DNA from: an uncultured Campylobacter sp.
GTDB lineage: Bacteria > Campylobacterota > Campylobacteria > Campylobacterales > Campylobacteraceae
Direction of reading: 5' to 3'
DNA: 57,547 nt
Assembly: GCA_937990735.1 (NCBI GenBank)
Contig: CALKQT010000096.1
Location: 1 to 57,547, forward strand
Shown: in pieces, positions 43,387 through 51,804 of the stretch
How positions within the stretch are numbered: position 1 is the stretch's first letter
Layout of the letters: each line of letters opens with the position of its first letter
Notes under the pieces: model-generated
The model's input: only the letters and a program-made list of their open reading frames with translations
Told to the model about the DNA's origin: nothing
Databases searched by the model: none
Translations under genes and position numbers: made by a program

Positions 43387-43717
43387 ACCTTAGAATTCTA
43401 AGGCGCGGAATTTTGAAATTTTAAAATTCCGCTTCGCACACGGTGAGTAGATATTCTGGAACCTGCAAATTTTGAAATTTTAATAGCCGAAAAATCCCGC
43501 AAAATTTTAAAATTTAAAATTCAACGGCGCTCTGGCTTGGCGATGCCCGGGCGCTCTAGCTAGGCAATGTCCTACCCCAAGCGCCCGGAACAAATTGATC
43601 GTGAAATTTAATGCGTCGGAGCGGGTTAAATTTAGACTGGGTTAAATAATTTGAGCCCTTGTCGTCCGCTTCTTTCTTGGATACCAAAGTTGGCTATAAA
43701 AGAGATGATTGAAATAG
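43387..43717. other. Intergenic with structured repeat
   Basis: Holds CCGGGCGCT (43547-43555) and AGCGCCCGG (43580-43588), a perfect 9-bp stem, with TAGG-CAATGT-CCTA at the apex. The word CTAGGCAAT also occurs in unit B at 35.7 kb. Upstream a 24-base word (GGCGCTCT...) is repeated in diverged form. No gene. Confidence 0.5.
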
Positions 43718-44275
43718 TTAATTGATAAAATATCTGCGTTTAGGAATAGTAAGATTACAATCTATTTGGCACTCGGTAAGAGTATGCGGATAAAATTTCT
43801 TCTCGCAGTTTATACAGGCAAAAACGATTTCGTCCGTCGCTTCGTTTAACATAACTCTGTAATCGCTAGGCGACCATTGCGGGCATTTGCACGCCAAGTC
43901 CAAATCCACGCTAACTACCAAACTATCGGATATAATCGAGTTTAATTCCTCGTAGACTAGTCTTAAGCTCTTTTGATCTTTCAACGCTCTAATTTTATTT
44001 ATCAAGCGGTATTTGTCCGATTTGATGATCTTTACGCCAAAGAGATCCTTCGCTTTTCCGTCGCCGTAAATCGATAGCTCGGTCGGATAATCTTTAAAAT
44101 TTAACTTTAACAGCTCGTCCAAGCCGCAACCGTCGTATTCTTTCATACGAAATAAAATTTTATTTTCAATAAACCATGTCGCTATGCAGCAGCATACTTG
44201 CTCGGGATCAAAAGGATCTAGATTTAAAATTCTATTTTCTAACGATAAACACAAATTTCTAATTTTGGGTTGCAT
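43718..44275 (-). CDS. Unknown protein with zinc-ribbon-like C-terminus (immunity-array gene)
   Basis: A 185-residue soluble protein, last gene in a run of small AT-rich genes on one strand. Residues about 131-160 hold ACKCPQWSPSDYRV and ACINCEKKFYPH, possible zinc knuckles. The N-terminus has a CCC tract. I do not recognise a family. Context suggests an immunity-type gene. Confidence 0.55.
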   Translation of the reverse strand: MQPKIRNLCLSLENRILNLDPFDPEQVCCCIATWFIENKILFRMKEYDGCGLDELLKLNFKDYPTELSIYGDGKAKDLFGVKIIKSDKYRLINKIRALKDQKSLRLVYEELNSIISDSLVVSVDLDLACKCPQWSPSDYRVMLNEATDEIVFACINCEKKFYPHTLTECQIDCNLTIPKRRYFIN

Positions 44276-44379
44276 TATTTCATCCTTTATTTCTACCTAT
44301 ATCGACGATCTCGACAAAATTTTAGCCATCTTTTCTTTATACTTAATTTTATATTTAAAATTTCACAAATTTAATATCT

Positions 44380-44748
44380 TTATTTATCCCCAAATATCAA
44401 ATAGGCTAAATTTCTACTCAAATTCCCATACGCAACTACCCAGTATTCTCGTATGATATTTTTGATTTGCAAGTTATCGTCCAGAAAGTCGGCAAATATT
44501 TTAATCCTATCTTTGTCTACCGCGCCCAGCTCTTCATCCTCTTTCTCAAACGAAGCGACAATTAAATGCGACAGAGCAATCTTGTCGCGGAAATTTAATA
44601 TCTTGTTTTCTAGTAGATTTATCATTGACGTAATTTTGCCGATGTCTGCTAATTCTAGCTCCCAATCTTGCTCATCTCCCGTCGAATCTAACCCCAAAAG
44701 CTTATTTAATTTTATTGCACTTTCTTTTCTTACGAAATAATCGGTCAT
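44380..44748 (-). CDS. Unknown small protein (immunity-array gene)
   Basis: A 122-residue acidic helical protein (SHLIVASFEKEDEELGAVD, IIREYWVVAYGNLSRNLA). ATG 44748 is preceded by AAAGGATAATAAA. The mix of acidic surface and isolated AT-rich codon use is typical of immunity proteins. No family recognised. Confidence 0.55.
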   Translation of the reverse strand: MTDYFVRKESAIKLNKLLGLDSTGDEQDWELELADIGKITSMINLLENKILNFRDKIALSHLIVASFEKEDEELGAVDKDRIKIFADFLDDNLQIKNIIREYWVVAYGNLSRNLAYLIFGDK

Positions 44749-44783
44749 TTTATTATCCTTTATAGATGTTTTTGCCGCGATAC

Positions 44784-45266
44784 TTAGACGACCGCGCCAT
44801 CTAGCAGTTTCCTAGAATTTTGCAAAGCCCATACGAAATTTTCGAGCTCTACGCAGTCTTTTAATACAAATCCAAAATTTAACAAACCTACCAATAGGGC
44901 GTCGCCATCTTTTATGACATGCGCTATTAGATTGCCTTTATGTTCTATACTCACTTTATTTTCATATCTTGTAAATTTAAAGATATTTTTCGAGCATCTT
45001 CCGTTTCTTTTTGAAAATTTCTCAAATTGCTCCGTAAAATTCGGTGTTTGATTTCCATCTTTTAGCCATAATCCCCCAGCATATAGCGCCCATATAAGCT
45101 CGTAAAAATTGATATTATGCCGAGTCTCGGTAGCAGCGACCAAAAGCTTATTTGTTTCATGGTTGATCTGTATTAAAGGCTCTCTGTCCATATGCCAAAT
45201 CTCGGCTACTACTTTTTCTCTATCCGGCACGGAGGCAATTAAAAATTCAAATTCATTTTCTATCAT
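44784..45266 (-). CDS. Unknown protein (immunity-array gene)
   Basis: A 160-residue soluble protein. The N-terminal half VVAEIWHMDREPLIQINHE and NFYELIWALYAGG has the layout of small immunity proteins that begin with a beta-meander. No motif gives a function. ATG 45266 lies 30 bases after the truncated gene. Confidence 0.5.
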   Translation of the reverse strand: MIENEFEFLIASVPDREKVVAEIWHMDREPLIQINHETNKLLVAATETRHNINFYELIWALYAGGLWLKDGNQTPNFTEQFEKFSKRNGRCSKNIFKFTRYENKVSIEHKGNLIAHVIKDGDALLVGLLNFGFVLKDCVELENFVWALQNSRKLLDGAVV

Positions 45267-45295
45267 ATTAAAATCCTATTTTTTGTTTTTGCTAC

Positions 45296-45409
45296 CTAAT
45301 TTAATTTGAATGCTCCATCGTTCGAGCCTAAATTATATTTATCCCATTCTTTTATGACTTCTCGAATCATGCTCTCTATGCGGAATTCCTGCCTTACTAA
45401 AATAAGCAT
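45296..45409 (-). pseudogene. Truncated 37-codon gene remnant in the immunity array
   Basis: An SD (GGAGAAAATAG) and ATG at 45409 open a 37-residue frame, MLILVRQEFRIESMIREVIK..., that ends at TAG 45298. REVIKEWDKYNLG resembles the N-terminus of small immunity-like proteins (DUF1871-type pattern, from memory), where about 60 more residues would be expected. A real translation start on a cut-down gene suggests loss by deletion; a genuine micro-protein is the alternative. Confidence 0.4.
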
Positions 45410-45443
45410 CTATTTTCTCCATAATTCTATTAAATCATCATAT

Positions 45444-45797
45444 CTAAATCAAATTTCTATACATATCAAATATTTTGGGATAGTTTTTGTAGTTGATTTC
45501 GATGTAGTCGCCTTTTTTAAATTTTTTAGCTTGCGTCGATAAAACCTCTAAAACTACAAATTCAAATCCAAAAAATAGCTCATCCCATCCCTCTTCTCCT
45601 TCTTCGAGATCTGGATCGCAGCATCCTTCAAAGTCGTCATAAAATCTGACTTTATATATATTGTTTTCATCAAACTCAATGATAAACTCTCTTTTGTTTA
45701 GTTCATATATATTTCTCGCCAAATTTTTCATAATATAGCGTTCGTTGTCCGAAAATCTTAACAAAAAATTCTCGTAAATTTCTCTTCCGCTTAGCAT
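45444..45797 (-). CDS. Unknown acidic protein (immunity-array gene)
   Basis: A 117-residue very acidic protein (DDFEGCCDPDLEEGEEGWDE), with FIIEFDENNIYKVRFYDDFE as likely beta strands. Such acidic proteins often block nuclease toxins. No family recognised. ATG 45797. Confidence 0.5.
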   Translation of the reverse strand: MLSGREIYENFLLRFSDNERYIMKNLARNIYELNKREFIIEFDENNIYKVRFYDDFEGCCDPDLEEGEEGWDELFFGFEFVVLEVLSTQAKKFKKGDYIEINYKNYPKIFDMYRNLI

Positions 45798-45843
45798 CGC
45801 ACTCCTTTTTGCAGTTTAACAAGGATTTGTCTGCTTGTGCCTT

Positions 45844-46371
45844 TTAATCGGCTTCTTGGCTATTGTATTTCGCACTCTCGATCTCCGCAAGCGTTAATTT
45901 TGCTAAAGGATTGATAAGCTTAGCGATACAATATTTATTATCGCATGTAATCACGCTTTGACGCTCATCTACTTTCATTGCGTTGGAACAATTCGGGCAC
46001 ATTACATAGCCTTCGCCCAAATCAACGCCAATCGGAAAATTTAACCCTCTCTGCTCTTTCAAAAATCTAAGAAATTCCTCTTTTGAAATTTTGATATTAG
46101 AAAATAATCGAAAAATTTCTTCTGCCTTTTGCCTTATCTCGCCTTCTTTAAAAAATACGTTAGGAGCCTTTTTAAAATCTTCATCAAACTCAGAAAATCT
46201 ACCCACCATCATATCCAATTCTTTTAATGCCTGCTCTTCCGCTTTATTGGTTGCGCAATATTGCGATTCCAAATCATACATCTTATAAAATTCATCGCAA
46301 AACAGCTCTATATCGCACCAATCGTATATGAATCCAGCTATTAAATAATACAACTCTTCATTTTGCTGCAT
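45844..46371 (-). CDS. Unknown protein with zinc ribbon (immunity-array gene)
   Basis: Helical N-terminus (YYLIAGFIYDWCDIELFCDEFYKMYDLE) that resembles colicin-type immunity helices, and a C-terminal zinc ribbon (VMCPNCSNAMKVDE, VITCDNKYCIAK). I choose ATG 46371 because GAGGCGA precedes it; an upstream ATG (46401) overlaps the preceding gene and lacks an SD. About 175 residues. Function unknown. Confidence 0.55.
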   Translation of the reverse strand: MQQNEELYYLIAGFIYDWCDIELFCDEFYKMYDLESQYCATNKAEEQALKELDMMVGRFSEFDEDFKKAPNVFFKEGEIRQKAEEIFRLFSNIKISKEEFLRFLKEQRGLNFPIGVDLGEGYVMCPNCSNAMKVDERQSVITCDNKYCIAKLINPLAKLTLAEIESAKYNSQEAD

Positions 46372-46384
46372 ATTTCGCCTCATT

Positions 46385-46792
46385 TTAAATTTTATCGCCA
46401 TTTTTATTATTTACGCCTTTTAGAATTTCATGCAATAGCTCGTTTTCAGCGGCATTTTTCTCATCCAATATTGATACGCCCATAGTTGTTGGAGTAATCT
46501 TAGATAAAAATAGATTTACAAGCTCTGTTTTTTCATAGATTCCGTATGACAATGTAACGATATCCAATAAATCGTGCCGCTCTATAAAACTATCAAAGAT
46601 ATCTTCTAATTGCGACGCTTTCTCTGCGTAGAAGAATATCCACTTGACGCCTATAAGAAAATCCGTTGTGATATTACTAAAGATATCTATCCTATCCATA
46701 AAGTGCGATCCGATAAGCAAATATATATCCGAGCCGCCTTTAGACAAAGAGTCAAGCTCGCAAATAGAACCGATATTTTTATAATTTATCAT
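46385..46792 (-). CDS. Unknown protein (immunity-array gene)
   Basis: A 135-residue alpha/beta protein with no motif known to me (YLLIGSHFMDRIDIFSNITT). It starts two bases after the stop of the preceding gene, so it is part of an operon with the zinc-ribbon protein. AT-rich codon use. Confidence 0.55.
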   Translation of the reverse strand: MINYKNIGSICELDSLSKGGSDIYLLIGSHFMDRIDIFSNITTDFLIGVKWIFFYAEKASQLEDIFDSFIERHDLLDIVTLSYGIYEKTELVNLFLSKITPTTMGVSILDEKNAAENELLHEILKGVNNKNGDKI

Positions 46793-46793
46793 T

Positions 46794-46985
46794 TTATTTC
46801 TCGCTCCCTTGTTTTTTTATCATCTTTAGCCACTCTTTTTCAAATTTATAATATCTTTCAAGCTTTTTATTCTTTTCTGCTTGATTCCACTTTTCTATCT
46901 CGGCATAATCTTGCAGTTCGCCTCCGCACTTAGGGCAAACGCCCCCATCTTTAACGTCCGAAAAATTATAAAATTTACTTCTCAT
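46794..46985 (-). CDS. 63-residue zinc-ribbon-like protein
   Basis: Has CPKCGGEL (about 17-24) as a single zinc knuckle and a strongly charged helix (AEKNKKLERYYKFEKEWLKM). Only one CxxC pair is present, so zinc might be bound by a dimer. First gene of the operon with 46385-46792. Function unknown. Confidence 0.5.
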   Translation of the reverse strand: MRSKFYNFSDVKDGGVCPKCGGELQDYAEIEKWNQAEKNKKLERYYKFEKEWLKMIKKQGSEK

Positions 46986-47296
46986 ATTTTTAAAATTTTA
47001 CCGTAATTTTCCTGTAAAATTTTACTTAAATTTGGCTTCAGTCGTTTAAAATTTTATCTCTTTAAAATTTAAATTTCAACCGTTATCTGGCGTAAATTTC
47101 GCCGCTTTTTTTAAAATGCGTGCCTTAAACGCCGCTTTAAAATTTACGCAGACGCGAGCAGGGGGGGGTCGCTGCGATAAATTTAAAGTCAAATTTTATT
47201 TCTAGCCATCTTTTAATTTGTTTCTTATCTTTGGTGTATTAAATCCCGCTTCGTTTCATTCGTAAATTTGAAACGTATTTCTAAAAAGGAAAAACA
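46986..47296. other. Intergenic region with G8 tract
   Basis: A run of eight G at 47161-47168, about 130 bases upstream of the SemiSWEET start. The rest is AAATTT-rich. No gene. Confidence 0.55.
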
Positions 47297-47554
47297 ATGA
47301 GCGAAAGAAATTTACAAATTTTAGGTTGGGCGGGCACATGCCTGTCGGTCATCATGTACGTATCCTACGTGCCGAACATAATGGCAAATTTAAGCGGCAA
47401 CAAAGTCCCGTTTCTCCAGCCGCTCGCAGCCGCGATAAACTGCACGATATAGCTTAGCTACGGCCTGCTAAAGCCCAAAAAGGACTATCCGCTCGCCGCG
47501 GCGAATTTCCCGGGGATCATCTTTGGGCTACTAATCGCAATAACGGCGCTTTGA
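47297..47554 (+). pseudogene. SemiSWEET-type sugar transporter with internal amber stop
   Basis: An 86-codon frame with AAAAGGA before ATG 47297: ERNLQILGWAGTCLSVIMYV, YVPNIMANLSGNKVPF, then CTI-TAG-LSYGLLKPKKDYPLAAANFPGI. The TAG (47450-47452) stands where SemiSWEETs have a Trp (CTLW-type block). TGG to TAG is one base. The reading frame continues cleanly to the true stop at 47554. Three helices form a half-transporter that works as a dimer; here it would be cut at 51 residues. Call pseudogene unless a suppressor tRNA exists. Confidence 0.8.
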
Positions 47555-47845
47555 ACCGCGCTTTTAGCGGCTTGATAAATTTTAAAACCGCCCGCGCCGC
47601 ACCTTGTCTGCCGCGTCCGCAACGCTTTTTAGTCGCCTACTACGCTGCAACTACTCGATCGCTGTCAGCTGAGCCTGAGCTAGCTTACCACAAGCGCGCC
47701 CGCACCTCAAAAATCCATTACGACGTGGCTTTAAAATTTCACAAAATCGCTCGCTCCGCATTCAAATCTGACGAATTTAAATAACTTTTATACAAAATTT
47801 GATAAGCTTATTTTGATTAAAATTTTATCTTTAAAAGGACGAAAA

Positions 47846-48691
47846 ATGAAAAAGGTCATCACTTGCGTCGATCAAAATGCGCTTGCCCCGGCGGTTAGAG
47901 ATTACGGAATTTACGTCGCTAAAACCTTGGGTGCTGAGCTCGTATTTATTCACGTGGTTGAAATCCCGGAGCTTGGCGAGAATTTTTATGGGCTAGCCGC
48001 AGGCGGAATCGTCCTAGGAGAGAATGATATCCTTGCAAATAGCTACGGAAGTCCCACACTAGGCGGCGTGGATGCGGAAAAGGACCACGAAGAAGCCGAA
48101 GCGATGCTGAATGAATATATCTGCGCTGCGACTGCTGCGGGGGTCAAGGCTAGCAAGATCATCAAAGACGGCGATTTTATCGACGTTATCTCCGAGTATA
48201 AGGACGAGGCGGAGATATTTGTGCTCGGTATCAAGGGCTCAAATAACGAGGACGTAGGCTTTAATGCAAGCGTGCTGATCAAAGAGCTTCACGTGCCGTC
48301 GCTGCTCGTGAATAAGGAATTTTCGCCGATAAACTCCGTGCTCATTGCGTTTGACGGCACTGACGCGGCGAAACGCACGCTTGAGTTTATAAAGAGCTCA
48401 AAGCTTCTTGCGAGCGCACATAAGCATGTCTTGCACATCAATGCGGGTGCCACAGAGGGCGAGCGGATGCTAGATCTGGCGCGCGAAATTTTAGGCACTC
48501 AAAACGCCACTTTCAAATTCATCCAAGCCGAAGTGCCCGCCGATGAGATCATCAAATATCGCCGCGCTAATAACCTCGATCTGATCGCTACCGGCGCCTT
48601 TACGAAGGGCTTTTTCAAAAAGCTCTTTTTAGGCAGCGTCTCCGAGGATATCTTGCACAATGCGCTTGTACCGGTGCTAGTGCTATCGTAG
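47846..48691 (+). CDS. Tandem universal stress protein (UspA)
   Basis: A 281-residue cytosolic protein with two Usp domains. The second domain has an ATP-binding-like end, ATGAFTKGFFKKLFLGSVSEDIL (G-x9-G-S/T). The first domain starts MKKVITCVDQNALAPAV. Such proteins bind ATP or AMP and are induced by starvation or stress. I choose ATG 47846 with AAAGGAC; the open frame extends 11 codons upstream without an SD. Confidence 0.9.
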   Translation: MKKVITCVDQNALAPAVRDYGIYVAKTLGAELVFIHVVEIPELGENFYGLAAGGIVLGENDILANSYGSPTLGGVDAEKDHEEAEAMLNEYICAATAAGVKASKIIKDGDFIDVISEYKDEAEIFVLGIKGSNNEDVGFNASVLIKELHVPSLLVNKEFSPINSVLIAFDGTDAAKRTLEFIKSSKLLASAHKHVLHINAGATEGERMLDLAREILGTQNATFKFIQAEVPADEIIKYRRANNLDLIATGAFTKGFFKKLFLGSVSEDILHNALVPVLVLS

Positions 48692-48991
48692 CCGCAAGAC
48701 CAAACGCCGATAAACGCTAAATTCCGTCGCTTACGTTATTTTAAAGCGGCGGAATTTTAGAATTTTAAATTTTTAAATCCTTCGTTTTTTAAATTCATAT
48801 ACTTTTTAAAATTTATATAAATTTTGCTTAAAAATTCGTCAATATATCTTATTAAATTCCCTTAAATTAGTAATTACATATAAAATTTTATGATTTAGTT
48901 TATTAAAAATTTTATTATTATTTAAGAAGAATTGTAAGATAATCCCGCTAATAAATTGATATAGATTATAAAATCTAAAAAGGATTTTTTT
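48692..48991. other. AT-rich promoter region of the TonB receptor
   Basis: Very AT-rich, AAATTTT words throughout. Several TATAAT-like and AT-inverted pieces upstream of 48992 would be where a Fur box is expected, but I do not see a clear one. Confidence 0.4.
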
Positions 48992-51415
48992 ATGAAAAAG
49001 GGTAAAATTTTACTTTCTTTTGCGCTACTTTGCTCGCCGTTTTGGCTTACTGCGGCGCAAAATAGCGGCGCTTCTCAAAACTCGTCCGCTGCAAGCTCCG
49101 TCTCCAAAATTTCGTCGTCGCAAAGCTCTGCGCAAAAGCCTGGAAGCCCTACCGCTGTAAATTCCGCGCCGCAGGGCAACGCCGTCGTAAGTTCCGCTAC
49201 TAAAGGCATTGCACAAAATTCTGCGCCGCAAAGCGGTAGCACGGCAAATTCTACGTTGCAGGGTTTGGACGACGATAACCTTGGCACCATAAACGTCACG
49301 GGCAAGGCCGATCTGTCCACTACCGAGGGCACGGGCTCTTATACGACGGGCAATATGAGCACCGCGACGGGGCTAAATTTAAGCATAAGAGAAACGCCGC
49401 AGTCCATAAGCGTCATCTCCAATCAGCTTTTAAAAGATCTTAGCTTACACAACGCCGAAGAGGCTCTTTCAAAATACGCCACCGGCATTTCGCTAAATAA
49501 CGACGCGGGCGGCAATCGCATCGTCTCGCGCGGCTTTTATGTCGATAATATCCAAGAAGACGGCATCGCAAGCTCGGTTTCTAGCTCCGTGTTCGGGCCT
49601 CTTGGATCATCGAAGGAATTTACCGATTTGGAATTCTACGATCGCGTCGAGGTTCTGCGCGGCGTAGCGGGCCTTACGCAAAGCAACGGCGAGCCCGGCG
49701 GCACGATAAATTTAATCCGAAAGCGTCCGAGCGATCAGTTCGGCTTTAACGCAAGTCTAAGCGGCGGTAGCTGGGATAATTATCGCGGTATGATCGATGT
49801 AACGGACGCGGTAAATCAAAGCGGTACGGCACGCGCGCGGTTGATCGGAATTTTAAGTAAAACGGGCTCGTTTAAGGACTATCCGCGCAACGGCCATCGC
49901 GAAGGCATCGGCGTTTCGACGGAATTTGACGTGGCCGATAAAACGCTTCTTAGTGCGGGATTTTTGTGGCAAAAAACCGTCGGCGTCTATGATATTTACG
50001 GCGTGCCCGTTTTAGATAATCATGGAAATTTACTAAATTTACCGCGCAGAAGTTACTTCGGCTCGGATTGGGATAAGAGCGAATATAAAAAATTTAACGT
50101 CTACAGCGAGCTCTCGCACGAATTTAGCGATGATCTGAAAGCCTATGCGAGGCTCAATTATACCGATAGCGACAGCATGTTAAAATTCGGAGCGCTCGGC
50201 GGGGCAAATCCTTACAACGGCACTACGTCGCATACGGTGCGATATAGGATTTACGATAACGACTCCAAAGAGATCGGGTTTCAAACGGGGCTAGACGGTA
50301 AATTCGAAGCATTCGGGCAGAAGCACGACTTTTTCTTAAACGGCTCGCTTAGCAACGAAAAGCTTAATTGGCGCGAGACTAGGACGAGAGATTCGTCTCT
50401 GGCGTCGCTTGGGATGAATATTTATAACTGGGACCGCTCAAGGATTGCCCAGCCCGATTGGAACAATGCCGCTAGCTTTAAAGACCGAAGCTCCACTACC
50501 ATAAAGCAGCGCGCGATCTCGCTCGGGACTAGATTAAACTTAACCGACGATTTTCACTTTTTGCTCGGCGGGCGCTTTTCGAAGGTAACTTACAGCAGGT
50601 ATTATTATAATATTTTGCGCGGTACGGCTTCGCATAGCGCAAGCCCGAGCAAATCGGATTTTACGCCGTATGCGGGGGTAGTCTGGGACTTTGCGGATAA
50701 TTTTTCGTGGTACGCAAGCTATGCCGAAATTTTTAAGCCGCAAGCTGCGCGCGACAAGGACGGTAAAATTTTAGATCCCGTAGTCGGCTATAATTTAGAA
50801 ACCGGCGTGAAGGGAGAATTTTTTGACGGCGCGCTTAATACGAATGTCGCGCTATTTCAGATCATTCAGAAAAATAGGGCGATGAGCGATCCTCTTAATA
50901 CAAACTACTCCATCGCCGAGGGCAAGGTGCGAAGCCGAGGCGTGGATGCCGAGCTACAAGGCTCGCTTACTGAGAATTGGAAATTATTCGCAGGATATAC
51001 TTTCAACCGCAGCGTCTATTTAAAGACGGAAAGAGCCTCCGCAGCGGTCGATTATAGCAAGGGCGCAAACGCCAAACGCTACATTCCGAAGCATCTGTTT
51101 AAGCTCTATACGAACTATGAAATTCCGCTCGGCGAAAATCGTAAGGTTACTTTGGGCGCCGGCATGCGCTATCAGAGCAAAACCGCTTCGATATATCGCG
51201 AAAACGTTGCGCACTACGCCGCGCCGCAGAAAGCTTACGCGCTGTGGGACGCAAATGTCGGCTATCATTTCGACAAGCACTTTAGCGTAAATTTTGCGGT
51301 CAAAAACATCACGGATAAGAAGTATTTTCAAAATACGCAAAATCGCGTCGCGGGGATGAATAATTACTACGGCGAGCCGCGGAATTTTATGCTGACGCTT
51401 AATTATACATATTAG
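48992..51415 (+). CDS. TonB-dependent siderophore receptor
   Basis: Outer-membrane receptor, 807 residues. Signal at residues 1-20. Residues about 22-88 are Ser/Ala/Gln low complexity with repeated NSAPQ units. A TonB-box-like DDNLGTINVTG follows. The plug domain (LSIRETPQSISVISNQLLKDL, residues about 130-235; GEPGGTINLIRKRP) and a 22-strand barrel follow, ending ...MLTLNYTY, as in FhuE/FpvA ferric-siderophore receptors. The substrate is unknown. SD AAAGGA at ATG 48992. No exbBD or tonB nearby. Confidence 0.92.
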   Translation: MKKGKILLSFALLCSPFWLTAAQNSGASQNSSAASSVSKISSSQSSAQKPGSPTAVNSAPQGNAVVSSATKGIAQNSAPQSGSTANSTLQGLDDDNLGTINVTGKADLSTTEGTGSYTTGNMSTATGLNLSIRETPQSISVISNQLLKDLSLHNAEEALSKYATGISLNNDAGGNRIVSRGFYVDNIQEDGIASSVSSSVFGPLGSSKEFTDLEFYDRVEVLRGVAGLTQSNGEPGGTINLIRKRPSDQFGFNASLSGGSWDNYRGMIDVTDAVNQSGTARARLIGILSKTGSFKDYPRNGHREGIGVSTEFDVADKTLLSAGFLWQKTVGVYDIYGVPVLDNHGNLLNLPRRSYFGSDWDKSEYKKFNVYSELSHEFSDDLKAYARLNYTDSDSMLKFGALGGANPYNGTTSHTVRYRIYDNDSKEIGFQTGLDGKFEAFGQKHDFFLNGSLSNEKLNWRETRTRDSSLASLGMNIYNWDRSRIAQPDWNNAASFKDRSSTTIKQRAISLGTRLNLTDDFHFLLGGRFSKVTYSRYYYNILRGTASHSASPSKSDFTPYAGVVWDFADNFSWYASYAEIFKPQAARDKDGKILDPVVGYNLETGVKGEFFDGALNTNVALFQIIQKNRAMSDPLNTNYSIAEGKVRSRGVDAELQGSLTENWKLFAGYTFNRSVYLKTERASAAVDYSKGANAKRYIPKHLFKLYTNYEIPLGENRKVTLGAGMRYQSKTASIYRENVAHYAAPQKAYALWDANVGYHFDKHFSVNFAVKNITDKKYFQNTQNRVAGMNNYYGEPRNFMLTLNYTY

Positions 51416-51804
51416 GTGCGGATGGAATTTTGCGCTTATGTAAATTTGGACAAACTCCCTCGCACGCGGTCGCGGATAAATTCGGACTTTATAAGAGCGC
51501 GAATAAAGCAGGTGCAGAGGCGCGAGACTAGGCTTTGTCGCAAGTAGTACGTAGCGAGGCGGGTAAAATTTAAACGAAGCCGCGGGATTAAAATTTAACT
51601 TGCGATTTGGTTGATTAGCGATTGATTAGTGTGGGCGATCCGGGCGATCGCGGGCAGGGGCGATAAATTTAATTTCGCGAAATTCCAAGCGAATTAAACG
51701 CGCAGACTTGCGAGCATAAAATCCGCTCGCGAGCTTGCGGGATCAAATTTAATCCCGCGATCTCGCTGTAACCGGCGCTAAATTTTAAAATTTAAAGAGA
51801 AAAT
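51416..51804. other. Intergenic stretch with repeat fragments
   Basis: No gene. Contains GAGACTAGGC followed by TGTCGCAAG (about 51523-51545), matching the apex of unit B at 35.7 kb without its hairpin, and GCGAGGCGGG shortly after. Confidence 0.45.

Noticed and set aside
48895..48991. Fur box before the TonB receptor
   Set aside because: AT-rich pieces fit many motifs; no 19-base palindrome close to the Fur consensus was found.
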